Origin: Sacculina carcini
Lineage: Eukaryota; Arthropoda; Thecostraca; Sacculinidae
NCBI GenBank assembly: GCA_916048095.2
Contig: OU696585.1
Location: 4,465,145 to 4,529,144 of the forward strand
DNA length: 64,000 bases
Direction of reading: 5' to 3'
Shown here: positions 20,330 to 30,065 of the stretch, one piece after another
Layout of the letters: each line of letters begins with the position of its first letter
Numbering within the stretch: the stretch's first letter is position 1
Position numbers and translations under genes: made by a program
Notes under the pieces: generated by a model
What the model saw: only the letters and a program-made list of their open reading frames with translations
Told to the model about the DNA's origin: nothing
The model's database searches: none

Positions 20330-20658
20330 GTTCATTGTTCATTGTTCATTGTATTGGACATATTCAATTTCAGTTTAAACATATCATTATAAAGTGGCCA
20401 AAGCCAACAGTGGCTTATCGGCTCGTCCAAAGAGACCGATCTACGATCTTCCACATACATGCTCATTTACAGTAACACACTCACACACACACGCACACAC
20501 ATACATGAATGTACACCTACACATGTATACTTACGCACATAAACAGTACACAAAACACACACACACGCACATTTCCATATTGGCGCATCCCTGTCCCGCT
20601 GGTGCCTGTATTGCGACGATGTGAAGGTGTGGAGGCGCACCCGACTTTCAGTGGAGAG

Positions 20659-22213
20659 TCATTTATACATGAGAGTCTTTCTCAACTTTACCTTAAACGT
20701 TTTTATACTAGGACAGTTTTTTAGTGTAATGTCCAAATTATTCCAGAGTGAGGGACCTCTGACGAAAAAATTGAATTGTCTACAACGAGTTCTGGGAAAG
20801 GTAATGAAGAACTTCTCTGGGTGTCTGCGGTTAATTTTGAAGTGAAAGCTAAGATTTTTCGGAATGTTCCCCTTGTGAATTTTGTACATAAGGCATCCAA
20901 TGTTGAGCTGCACCAATTCATCAAATAATAATAGACTGTACTTTTTCCGTAAAGGTTCAGTAGTCTCAGAGTGTTTCAGACAACCGATGGATCTTATAAT
21001 TCTTTTTTGCAGAGTTGTGATACATTTTATGGAATGTTTGTACGTAGAGCCCCATGTCTCATCACAGTAATTTAGAACAGGTTGAACCAGTGTTTTGTAG
21101 ACAGTTATAGATGTTTGTTCATTCAGTGATTGCCTGATTTTCCTGATAAAAAAAGCAAGTTTGGCTAATTTGGAGGTTTGCATTTTAATTTGAGGCTTCC
21201 AGCTTAGATCTCTATCTATATACACTCCCAGGAATTTTGCCTCATTCAGTTGTTTGATTTGCACTGAGTTTATTTCGAGCGGCAATTTCGTATCAGTTTT
21301 TGTTTTGCTGAAAACTACTGAAACCGTTTTTTCAACGTTTAGAGTAAGCTTATTAACATTAAGCCAGGTTACCAAGGTATTCAAATTTTCGGTGATGGTT
21401 CGTCTGAGTACACACATGTCTGAGCCTGAGAAAAATAATGTGGTGTCATCTGCAAACAGAACTCTTTTGCAATTCATTGGCACTTGAAAAAGGTCATTTA
21501 TGTATATGATGAAGAGTTTAGGTCCCAAAATCGATCCTTGAGGAACACCACAAGCAATGTCCATGACTTCAGAGTAAGTTTTTGAATTATTGAAACACAC
21601 AGTTTGTTTACGAGATTCGAGGTAGCTAGTCAGCCATTTGTGACCTTGTCCCCTAATTCCGTACTGTTCGAGCTTTTTGAGAAGAATTTTGTGGTTTACC
21701 GTATCGAAGGCTTTTTTTAGATCAACAAACACCCCTACAGTTATGAGCTTTTTGTCGATGGCATCAGTAATATAATTTAGTGCGTCCAGAAGAGCATGAT
21801 TTACACTCTTTCCTGACTGGAATCCATACTGACATTGGTCGATGATAGAAAAATTTTTCAAGAAGTCGCTCAATCGTTTGTCAAAGACTTTTTCTAAGAT
21901 CTTTGAAAACTGTGATAGTAGTGATATCGGCCTATAATTTGTGAACAATGTTTTGTCGCCATTTTTAAAAATCGGAACAACTTTGGAAATTTTCATTTTT
22001 TCTGGAAATATCCCTTGGCTCAAAGATTGGTTAATTATATACTCTAAAGGTTCTAAAATGAAATCACAAGATAGTTTGACAATTTTCATGTTAAGGCCAT
22101 AGTAATCGTAGGAGTTTTTGCTGGCGCTCAATTTAATGATATTCCGAATTTCATTTCTATCAGTTGGTCGAACAAACATTGTGTTTTCATTTATGTGGAT
22201 ACTTTGCGGTAAT
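20659..22213 (-). CDS. LINE ORF2 part 2: reverse transcriptase
   Basis: Continuation of 26942-28349. With element A and one GTAAT copy removed, the two parts total 2958 nt, an exact multiple of three, and no stop falls at the join. RT blocks in order: FVRPTDRNEI leader, SKVVPIFKNGDK and NYRPISLLSQFSKILEKV (finger), VFVDLKKAFDTVNH (first catalytic Asp), GVPQGSILGPKLF, LFADDTTLFF (catalytic pair), KTVSVVFSK and LGVYIDRDLSW, then the C-terminal domain ending in LRKTLMYK. Non-LTR RTs prime from the nicked target DNA. The nested insertion must have inactivated this copy. Confidence 0.93.
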
Positions 22214-22382
22214 TGTACGATATATTATACAAAGACAACAATACAATAATAGGGAACACGATACCCAAATACACAGGAGCGACACACAAACCAAGACTGC
22301 TGAACACACACTGGCTGACGGCCGTTAGCGTCACCCACGCCTAATACACTCGCGCCCTCTGGCGGTGTAGCCACACACTACA
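22214..22382 (-). repeat. Element A 3' LTR (169 bp)
   Basis: TGTACGATAT to CACACTACA on the + strand, the same as 26773-26941. Confidence 0.95.
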
Positions 22383-22390
22383 TCTCCCCT

Positions 22391-25300
22391 TCAAGTGGTG
22401 GAGGGGGCGCTGTCGGCTCTGCAGACGTAATCGCTCAGATGCGACGGTGGTCTGCGTGGTCGGGCGCTCCGGCGGAGTTGCGGAGTTCGTGAGGCCTCCG
22501 ATGTGCCGCCCACATTCTCCCCCGGCGGCGGCGGCGGTGATGCGGGGCTGCTTCTTGTCTCCTGCGACGGTAGCGGCGCTGTACCAACAGATGGCGGCGG
22601 CTGTACCACGGGCGAGGGTGTGTTGGCTGCGGGTCGCAGGTGTCTACGGTTGCGCCAGTAGAGACCGCCGTGTGGCAGGCGCACAGCGTACTGGCGGCGA
22701 CGGCCAGTCATGGCGACCACGCCAGTCCGGTCCCAGCGACCGGATGTCGGGTCCTGGAGAGCCACCGTAGTGCCGGGCCGCAACGGCGGCAACACCTTAG
22801 CCGACCGGTTGTATTGGGCGACCTGCTTGTTGTGCAAGCTCGCCGCTCGCCGGTCGCAATCAGCGGTGGGCGGCTGCCACTCCGGCAGGAACGAGCGTGG
22901 ATGCGCGGGAACGGCGGACGACACGGGGCGGCCGTACAAAAGCTGCGCGGGAGAGCGACCGTCGGCACCCGGCGCGTTACACAGCTCCAACAGACCGGCG
23001 ACAAAGGCGTCTGTGTCGATATTCCCGTCGTGCGCCGCCTTCTGAATGAGCCGCTTCACCCGTTTCACGGCAGACTCAGCGTGCCCATTAGAAGACGGGA
23101 AGTGCGGACTGGAGACACGATGGCGTATGTGCCAAAGTCGCAGAAATCCGGCGGTGTGGCGCGCCGTGAACTGTGGGCCGCCGTCTGACGACAGTACGGT
23201 CGGAACCCCCGTCATGGCGAACACATGTCGGAGCATCTTCACCAGCTGGTGAGCGGAGGTGTCACGGCCACAGTCGAACACCAGTGGCCAGTTGGAGAAC
23301 CGGTCCGCGTACACGAGGTAGGTCTTCCCAGCGTGCTGGAAGAAATCCGCGGATACCGAATCAAAAGGACGTGTCGGGTGCGGTTCCGTCAGGTACGGCT
23401 CCTTTTTCTGGCTGTCTTTGTATTCTAGACATCTCGAACATGATGCTACGGCAGTGGCGATCTCATTGTTCAGGCCCGGCCAGAAGACAGTTTGCCGTGC
23501 GCGTTGCACAGTCCTGGCCTGCCCCTGGTGACTGTCGTGAAGCCGACGGAGAGTGTCCTTCCGCAAACACCTAGGCACAAGCAGGCGGCAGCCGACCAGG
23601 ATCAGGCCATGGTCGGCAGTGAGCTGGTCGCGCACGCCCCAGAATGGGTGGAGACTGGCGGGCAGCAGATGTTTGTGCTGAGGGAAACCGCCCAGCACGT
23701 ACGTCATCAATTGGCGACACTCATCGTCGGCCAGAGACGCAGCTCGCACCGCCTCCAGGGTGGTGTCAATCGGTGACGTGCGATGACCCAGGTCGTCTGC
23801 GTCTGTGAATGCGTCCAACGTCTGGACGAAGAATCCAGACGAGCACTCGTCAACGTCCGCGTCAGCATCAGCAGGCTGGGAAGGTGCGCGTGACAGGGCG
23901 TCGGCGATGTTGTGCTGTGCTCCTGGCCTCCAGCTGGCGACAAGGGTCAGGTGCAGTAGACGCTGACGCATGCGCTGCAGACGAGGATTGTAGATGTCTC
24001 CGAGCGCCTTTTCGTTCAGGATGGGCACCAGCGGCTTGTGGTCGGTGACCACATTGAAGGTGGGCAGACCAGCCAGATATTGGTGGCATTTCTGGCAGGC
24101 CCACACCACGGCCAACATCTCCAGCTCGCAGACGGCATAACGGCTCTCCGTGTCGGAGATGAATCGCGACCCACACTGGATGAGCTGCCAGCGGCCCTGG
24201 TCGTCCCGCTGGCGGAGGACAAACCCGAGGCCTTTCTGTCGTGCCGCGTCCGTCTCCAACATGGTGGGCCTTGTCGGGTCGAAGTGGCCAAGCACGGGCG
24301 GGCTGGCCAACGCGCGTTTTACGGCCGTGAAAGCAGCGTCGTGTTGTGACGACCACTGCCACTCGACGCCTTTGCGGAGCAGCTGACGCAGGGGCTCGGC
24401 AGCAGAAGCGATGGCGTCAGAGAAGTCGCCAAACTGATTCGCCAAGCCCAAGAACGACCGCAGTGAGGTCAGGTCCGTCGGTGTAGGGAAGTCAGCCAGG
24501 GCCCGAATTTTTTTTTCGTCGACGGTGAATCCAGATGCGTTGATGTGGAATCCACAGAAATTGGCGGACGTGGCGGCGAACACAAATTTGTGCAGGTTCA
24601 ACGTGACGCCGGCGTCGTCGCAGCGTTGTAGTAGCTGCCAGACTCGCTGCAGATGCTCGTCGTAGTTAGCGGTATATACCAGCACGTCGTCCACGATCTT
24701 GCAGGAGTCGGGTAGGCCAGCCAAGGCGACGTCGCCGCGTCGGTTGAATTCGTCGCCGCTGGAGACTAGGCCCATCGGCGCGCGACAGAACCTGAATCGG
24801 CCCCACGGGGTGATGAAGGTGGTGAGGTCTCGGTCCTCGCGCCGCAAGGGCACCTGAAAGTACCCTTGTAATGCATCCACCTGGGTGAACCACCGATTGC
24901 CGAGACCCATACTGCTCACAGCCTCCACAGGCGAGCGAACCGGATGCGTAGGCCGGCGAACGAAGCGGTTGAGGCGTGTGAAGTCTACCGTGAGTCGGCA
25001 GCCGTTTGGCGTGCCGTCTGCCTTGCGCTTGCCGACAACGACGATGGGTGAGCACCAGTCTGTTGGGTGGGAGACCGGCTCGATGACGCCCTGCTGCTGA
25101 AGTTGCTCCAGCTGCTGTTGTGCCTGGGCGCGATGACAGAACGGCACGGAGCGAGGAGCCGTCACGTTGTACGGCACCGCTTCATCGCGCAGATCGATCC
25201 GCATTGCCCCGCCTTTCATCTCCCGGAGAGGACCGTCCGTGGCGAACACACGAGGGAAGGCCGCTATAAGCTGCTCGCTGTGCGCACGACGATCCGCCGC

Positions 25301-26773
25301 TGTTGGCTGAGCTGTGTTGATCCAGCGTGGGCATTGCCGAGGCGTGGCTGCCAGTCTAGCGGTCACCTGCTGCAGGTGCTGTTCGTGAGACATCTGCCGA
25401 GGGAATGCGCGGTGCAGTAGACGCAGCTCCACTGCGTCTCGCCAGCAGAGCAGAGCACAGCGCACTGACGGCACCACGTACAGAGTGGAGCGGCAGGATG
25501 CATCACCGAGTCGCAAGACTGCCTCGCACGTGCCCAGACACCGCAGTAACTGACCGTTGGCGACCCGCAAGCGGGATCGCGGTGGGCGCAAACTATTGTT
25601 GGCCACTCCGAGTAGCTGCGCAATCCCAGCGTCAATTACCGACACATCGGCGCCGGAATCGCATCGCCACTTAACCTCGCGCGGCGCGCGGCCCTCTGCA
25701 GAAACGGTGATGCTAATAGCGGTTACGCGCGTGTGTTTAATGTCATCAATAACATCGCCGATATACGAGCACAAAGCAGGTGTATTGACATTCACAACAT
25801 CGTCAACATCATCATCAGTGTCATCGGCGACGTCTCTGACGAAATTGTCCCGACGACGGCCAGCACGGGACTGTGAAGAGCGGCAGACGCGCGCGTAGTG
25901 CCCGCGCTTTCCGCACCGACGACACAAGCTCTCCGCGGCGCGGCACGGGGCCGACTGGTGATGCTGCCCACACCGCACACAAGGGGCGGAGCCATCGTCA
26001 TGATCTGACTGTCGGCTCAGTTGACTGCGCATGCGCGGCTGCTGACGGCGTACAGCAGCGACCTCTGTGCGGGGAACCGGGGAACCAGTCACATCGGCCG
26101 AGGCGCTTCGCATAGCTGCAGCGTTGATGCGGGCCGACTCAGCCGATTGGCACATTTTGAGTGCCTTGTCCAACGACAGGTCCCTGTGCGCGACTTGCAG
26201 GAGCTGGTGCAGAGCGGCAGAGTCGGACGTCCCCATAACAAGCTGATCGCGCAAGCGCTCGTCGCGGCAGGCAGCGCAAAAATCGCAGCTGGCAGCGATT
26301 TCTCGCAGCGAGCGCAAGAATTCGCCCACATTTTCGCCGTCCTGTTGTCGACGGGCGAAGAAGCGCCGGCGTTCAACCAGCACATTCTGCTGCGACTGCT
26401 GATGCTCCTCCAATAGGCGGATGCAGGCGGGCAAATCAGCCGTCGCTGGCAACGTCAGTGAGTGGCGGATGACGCGGCACCACTCGTCGTCCAGCAGTGT
26501 CGTGAGCAGCGCTTGCTGCTGCGCAGGGCTAAGGCTATCACTGCCTGACAGTGTGGTGTGTGCCAGCACGCGCTCCTTCCAGGAGGTAAAGTCGGCTGCG
26601 GATGCGGCGTAGGCCAGACGGGCTGGTGGCTGACAATGAGCCATGGTGTGTGGGGCGACTGCAGGCGAGCTGGCGGGGGCTGCCATTGCAAGCTGCTGGC
26701 GAGCGAGTTGAGTCACCAACTCTGTGAGCTGGTCCAGCTTCTGCTGTTGGTCGTCTCGCAGCGGCTGCGCCAT
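22391..26773 (-). CDS. gag-pol: Element A Gag-Pol polyprotein (1460 aa)
   Basis: Start MAQPLRDDQQ at 26773. Gag with a Gln-rich coiled N-terminus and capsid region (1-220); zinc knuckles at 265-277 (CVRCGQHHQSAPC) and 284-297 (CRRCGKRGHYARVC); an acidic run of Asp at 315-326; protease DSGA at 372-375; RT with Asp633 (TQVDALQGYF) and the box IVDD at 693-696 (Val where Tyr/Leu/Ile is commoner); RNase H Asp841, Glu883, Asp911; integrase zinc region (HDSHQGQ, CSRC 1112-1115) and core Asp1143, Asp1197, Glu1233 with 35-residue spacing; a Pro-rich tail. No frameshift is needed. The open frame extends 40 codons further upstream through the LTR. All catalytic residues are present, so the copy appears competent. 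Confidence 0.95.
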   Translation of the reverse strand: MAQPLRDDQQQKLDQLTELVTQLARQQLAMAAPASSPAVAPHTMAHCQPPARLAYAASAADFTSWKERVLAHTTLSGSDSLSPAQQQALLTTLLDDEWCRVIRHSLTLPATADLPACIRLLEEHQQSQQNVLVERRRFFARRQQDGENVGEFLRSLREIAASCDFCAACRDERLRDQLVMGTSDSAALHQLLQVAHRDLSLDKALKMCQSAESARINAAAMRSASADVTGSPVPRTEVAAVRRQQPRMRSQLSRQSDHDDGSAPCVRCGQHHQSAPCRAAESLCRRCGKRGHYARVCRSSQSRAGRRRDNFVRDVADDTDDDVDDVVNVNTPALCSYIGDVIDDIKHTRVTAISITVSAEGRAPREVKWRCDSGADVSVIDAGIAQLLGVANNSLRPPRSRLRVANGQLLRCLGTCEAVLRLGDASCRSTLYVVPSVRCALLCWRDAVELRLLHRAFPRQMSHEQHLQQVTARLAATPRQCPRWINTAQPTAADRRAHSEQLIAAFPRVFATDGPLREMKGGAMRIDLRDEAVPYNVTAPRSVPFCHRAQAQQQLEQLQQQGVIEPVSHPTDWCSPIVVVGKRKADGTPNGCRLTVDFTRLNRFVRRPTHPVRSPVEAVSSMGLGNRWFTQVDALQGYFQVPLRREDRDLTTFITPWGRFRFCRAPMGLVSSGDEFNRRGDVALAGLPDSCKIVDDVLVYTANYDEHLQRVWQLLQRCDDAGVTLNLHKFVFAATSANFCGFHINASGFTVDEKKIRALADFPTPTDLTSLRSFLGLANQFGDFSDAIASAAEPLRQLLRKGVEWQWSSQHDAAFTAVKRALASPPVLGHFDPTRPTMLETDAARQKGLGFVLRQRDDQGRWQLIQCGSRFISDTESRYAVCELEMLAVVWACQKCHQYLAGLPTFNVVTDHKPLVPILNEKALGDIYNPRLQRMRQRLLHLTLVASWRPGAQHNIADALSRAPSQPADADADVDECSSGFFVQTLDAFTDADDLGHRTSPIDTTLEAVRAASLADDECRQLMTYVLGGFPQHKHLLPASLHPFWGVRDQLTADHGLILVGCRLLVPRCLRKDTLRRLHDSHQGQARTVQRARQTVFWPGLNNEIATAVASCSRCLEYKDSQKKEPYLTEPHPTRPFDSVSADFFQHAGKTYLVYADRFSNWPLVFDCGRDTSAHQLVKMLRHVFAMTGVPTVLSSDGGPQFTARHTAGFLRLWHIRHRVSSPHFPSSNGHAESAVKRVKRLIQKAAHDGNIDTDAFVAGLLELCNAPGADGRSPAQLLYGRPVSSAVPAHPRSFLPEWQPPTADCDRRAASLHNKQVAQYNRSAKVLPPLRPGTTVALQDPTSGRWDRTGVVAMTGRRRQYAVRLPHGGLYWRNRRHLRPAANTPSPVVQPPPSVGTAPLPSQETRSSPASPPPPPGENVGGTSEASRTPQLRRSARPRRPPSHLSDYVCRADSAPSTT
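26755..26772 (-). promoter_or_regulatory. Element A primer-binding site overlapping the start codon
   Basis: In element sense the sequence directly after the LTR is TGGCGCAGCCGCTGCGAG, starting with TGG as for pairing with a tRNA 3' CCA. The last LTR base (A) and the first two bases of this site form the gag ATG. The tRNA is not assigned. Confidence 0.65.
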
Positions 26774-26941
26774 GTACGATATATTATACAAAGACAACAA
26801 TACAATAATAGGGAACACGATACCCAAATACACAGGAGCGACACACAAACCAAGACTGCTGAACACACACTGGCTGACGGCCGTTAGCGTCACCCACGCC
26901 TAATACACTCGCGCCCTCTGGCGGTGTAGCCACACACTACA
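26773..26941 (-). repeat. Element A 5' LTR (169 bp)
   Basis: Same as 22214-22382; GTAAT follows at 26942. Confidence 0.95.
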
Positions 26942-28349
26942 GTAATTGTTTCGAATGTATAGGTATTTTCGATTCTAATTCTCTCCCAATGTTGACGAAG
27001 AAATTGTTGAAACCATCAGCTATGTCTTTTTCACCTTTTATTAAGCAGTTGTTATGTTTAAAGGTGTCAGGCTGCTCAGCTCTGTTCTTCTTTTTGAGGA
27101 CATCATTTATTGTATCCCATGTTTTCTTCATGTTGTGTTTGTACTCTATCATCTTTTCTTCATAATAGCGACGCTTAGCGAGATGCAATAAACTGGTTAG
27201 CCTGTTTCTATAATTTTTGTAAACGGGTTGTATATCAGGGTTCCGAATGCACTGATTATATAGCCTCAGTTTTCGTTTACAAGAGGTTTTTAGACCTTTA
27301 GTGAGCCAAGGCTGGTTTTTTGTTCGGCTGTATGTTACTTCTTTCATGGGGAAACATTCATCAGTTAACTTTAAAAAAATTCCTAAAAAACAATCGAAAG
27401 AGGAGTTAGCATCCTCGCACTTCACGGACTGCCAATCATAGTTGCGCAACAAATAGCAAAACTTCTCCTGTTGTACGTGATTCATTTCCCGAAAATAAGC
27501 GCGTTTTCGCGATTGTATTTCGTTTTTTTGAAGATTTGCAATCACAAATATCGGTGTATGGTCACTTAAATCGTAACAGATCGTGCCTGCAATCAAGGTT
27601 TTATCCACTGAATTACAAAAAATGTTGTCGATTAATGTAGCAGAGTTTTGGGTTATCCTAGTTGGCGTTTTTATAAGCGGTAGAAAACCGAGACTGTACA
27701 TAGCGTTCAGAAAGTGTATTGTATGCGTTTGTTCTATGTTCAAAGTGTTAACGTTAAAATCGCCTAGTATGAAGCAATTTTTCGCGTTACAATTTTCAAA
27801 CAGGTCCGACAAGTTGGCATTGAAGTCTTCTATACTGGATGAGGGCATCCTATAAACTGATGACACCACGACGCTTATATTTCCTACTTTACATTTTATA
27901 GTGACACATTCGTAGAGATTTTCAACTTTCTGTGTGCTTTCCAGTACCAGGACTGGATTGTAGACGTCCCGTGCGTACAAGGCTACGCCACCTCCCTTGC
28001 AATTTGTTCTGTGCAAAGAAAATAACTGATAACCATAAATTTGGAAATACTCTAGTGGAGTGTTATCATCGAACCATGTCTCTGTTACAGCAATTATGTC
28101 CACAACGGTTTCCAGGTCATTTAGAAACATCAGAACATCGTCAAAATTTGCTCTCAGGCTTCTAGCATTTATATGGATTACAGAAAGCTTACTTTTGAAA
28201 GAAGCAGATTTTTGTTTAAAACTGTCCAAGTCATAAGTTCCGTACTCAGTGTTGAGCGTATCACACATACTCATTTCATTAGATTCATCTACATCATCTC
28301 CGAAAAATTCGGTTAGCGGCTGGGGTGCGCCATTGTTTTCGGTATTCAC
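26942..28349 (-). CDS. LINE ORF2 part 1: AP-type endonuclease
   Basis: Encodes IHINARSLRANFDDVLMFL, AVTETWFDD, a GGGVALYARD segment, SSVYRMPS, LGDFNVNTL and DLSDHTPIF, in the order of the apurinic-type endonuclease domain of LINEs, followed by the linker to the RT. The frame opens just after a TAA and has only GTG at 28349; the first ATG is at 28274 (MSMCDTLN), which I prefer, unless ORF2 is translated by reinitiation. It continues in frame at 22213 once element A is removed. It would nick the target DNA to start reverse transcription. Confidence 0.92.
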
Positions 28350-28539
28350 AGTAGTTGACGTCAGTTAGGTTCCACAATATCGAGAGTGAAGTGAGCAGCT
28401 CAAGTTGATATTTTCCGGAATACATGAGACTGCGCAAGTTTAAGCAAAGTGAATGGTAAGGTGTAATGCATAGTTCGGGAGTTTGCATGTCCAATGCTAC
28501 TTCAGTGGTAAATGAACCTGCACCGAAATGCGGTACACA

Positions 28540-28760
28540 TTGAACGAAAGCAATCGCTGATACATAAACGCACAGGTCTTCGCTCATAGAAACGCACACA
28601 TGCACCCACAGAAGCGCACATACACACACATACACATACAAAAGCGCGCATTGAACGAAAACAGTCGCTAATACATGAACGCACAGGTCTTCGCTCATAC
28701 ATAACAAACGCACACATGCACTCACCAACAGAAGCGCACATACACACACACATACATACA
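28540..28760. repeat. Two tandem ~111-bp units between LINE ORF1 and ORF2
   Basis: TTGAACGAAA starts at 28540 and again at 28651. Both units contain CGCACAGGTCTTCGCTCATA and an ACACACAC-rich end. They are diverged by several substitutions and small indels. They sit in the 470-bp gap between the two LINE ORFs, which otherwise holds no gene. Confidence 0.75.
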
Positions 28761-28818
28761 CATTACACAACCAGCTCCCATTCACTCACAACATATATAC
28801 GGCTGAGAAAAAAAACAG

Positions 28819-29658
28819 TCACATACACATACCGGTGTCTGCCCGACTGGTTGACCGGGTCACTGGCCGGAATGTCCTGCCGCGATCAGCTGTTCTGGTG
28901 TAGAGTGACCGGCCGTCGCTACTGGCAGGGCGCCAATCGGTGGTTGACCCGTCGTCTCTCTGTTCAGTCAGAGGTCGGGTCATTGATCCCGCCGGCCCGG
29001 TCTGACGCATGACGTCATCCAGCGATGAGACACGTACTGCCCGCGCATTCTCGGATATTCGAATTTTGATATTTCCGAAATCTGACCAGGCTGCGTAAAG
29101 TTTTCCCGCTTTTTTCATTTGGCGAATCTCGTACAAAAGCTGGCTGTTGGCTGGCGTCAGATGCTCATTTATATATACTCTGTGAGGATCAAAGCTTCTG
29201 CCACCGTTTGGATTCAGTCTTTTAAGAGTTTTTTTTGCATTGAAGAACTCGGCTCGTTTTTTTACTCTTTCAAAGCGAATCAATAGAGGTCTAGATTTTC
29301 CTGGGGCAGCTCGGCCTAACCTGTGTGCAGCCTCAATATCCTGAGAAGATATTGGGACACCCAGAGTATCAGCCACTTCTTCAACAATTTTGTCCAAGTT
29401 CTCACCTGGTTCCTCCTTGATTCCCGACACACACAGATTTTGTCGTCGGGAGTATTGATCAAGGTCGTTCAGTCGCCGTTTCGTTTCGGTCAATTCGTCG
29501 CGTAACTTCGTTATTTCGGCATCTTTGGCTGCAACTGCTTCTTCAACTGCCGCTTTCACAGCCGGCACTACGATGAGGTCTCGTATCCTGCCAAGTACTT
29601 CCTCGTTTTGCAGACAGTGCATCATGCACTCCTGTAGTTCACTTGCGCTGATTGACAT
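28819..29658 (-). CDS. LINE ORF1 protein (279 aa, coiled coil, L1 ORF1-like)
   Basis: Starts at ATG 29658 (MSISASELQECMM). Residues about 35-75 form a heptad-rich coiled coil (AKDAEITKLRDELTETKRRL). LDQYSRRQNLCVSGI follows, then an RRM-like region with AAHRLGRAAPGKSRPLLIRF and a C-terminal segment with VYINEHLTPANSQLLYEIR. This order is that of trimeric L1-type ORF1 RNA-binding proteins (Transposase_22 family), also found in several CR1/L2 relatives. It would coat the LINE RNA in the ribonucleoprotein particle. Intact. ORF2 starts about 470 bp downstream. Confidence 0.9.
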   Translation of the reverse strand: MSISASELQECMMHCLQNEEVLGRIRDLIVVPAVKAAVEEAVAAKDAEITKLRDELTETKRRLNDLDQYSRRQNLCVSGIKEEPGENLDKIVEEVADTLGVPISSQDIEAAHRLGRAAPGKSRPLLIRFERVKKRAEFFNAKKTLKRLNPNGGRSFDPHRVYINEHLTPANSQLLYEIRQMKKAGKLYAAWSDFGNIKIRISENARAVRVSSLDDVMRQTGPAGSMTRPLTEQRDDGSTTDWRPASSDGRSLYTRTADRGRTFRPVTRSTSRADTGMCM

Positions 29659-29770
29659 AGCTGCTCACTCACGCTCGAAAATCACAGGCTCATGTGACGG
29701 GACAAGGCACGTCCACTCAGTAACACGCACAGAAATAGACTGACACACAGAAATAGACTGACGCACAGAA

Positions 29771-30042
29771 ATGCTTTAGTTCTCCCCTTAATTTAGAAAA
29801 AAATGTTCTGGGTGAGCGGCGCCTTCGACTTTTAAGGAACCAACACAAAGTGAGAACGTTTAAGAGGTAAGGTAAGGGTAATTACGAAAATGGAAAGGAA
29901 AGGATACAGGAAAAAAGGATAAGGATTTAGATAAGGATAAGGACACCAATCAAAGCAGGCTCAACACCACGAGGCTAAGTTAACCAGTCGAGTATGTTGT
30001 TGTTGTTGGCGTTTCGGTCGATCACGACCATTTCACGCCCTC
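29771..30042. other. LINE upstream flank and a short LINE 3'-end fragment
   Basis: 29771-29997 has no recognised feature (AAGGATAAGG-rich near 29880-29940). At about 29998-30042 the sequence TTGTTGTTGTTGGCGTTTCGG...CATTTCACGCC matches the 3' end of the I-type LINE at 46042-46100 in the same orientation (minus strand). It is a severely 5'-truncated copy of that family, lying directly against the DNA element at 30043. Confidence 0.6.
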
Positions 30043-30065
30043 TGTGACGGCCCAAGATGCGACAT

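Larger units (their letters stand above)
22214..26941 (-). mobile_element. Gypsy LTR retrotransposon A, intact
   Basis: 4728 bp with 169-bp LTRs (22214-22382 and 26773-26941) that I read as identical, and a 5-bp target duplication GTAAT (22209-22213 and 26942-26946). One uninterrupted gag-pol frame. A polypurine tract on the minus strand (AAGGGGAGA) lies at 22383-22391. High GC relative to its surroundings. It is a young insertion into the LINE ORF2. A decayed relative occupies 1-470. Confidence 0.95.
20330..29770 (-). mobile_element. Full-length two-ORF LINE (CR1/L2-like), split by Gypsy A
   Basis: Minus-strand element: ORF1 at 28819-29658; ORF2 at 26942-28349 plus 20659-22213 with Gypsy A between; a 3' UTR of about 300 bp with CA/TG tracts; and a 3' terminal tandem repeat of ATGAACA units (about 20331-20352). 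Short-repeat tails are typical of CR1/L2-type LINEs. The 5' end is not sharply defined; an imperfect repeat ACAGAAATAGACTGAC (about 29727-29770) lies there. Apart from the insertion, both ORFs are open. Confidence 0.85.
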
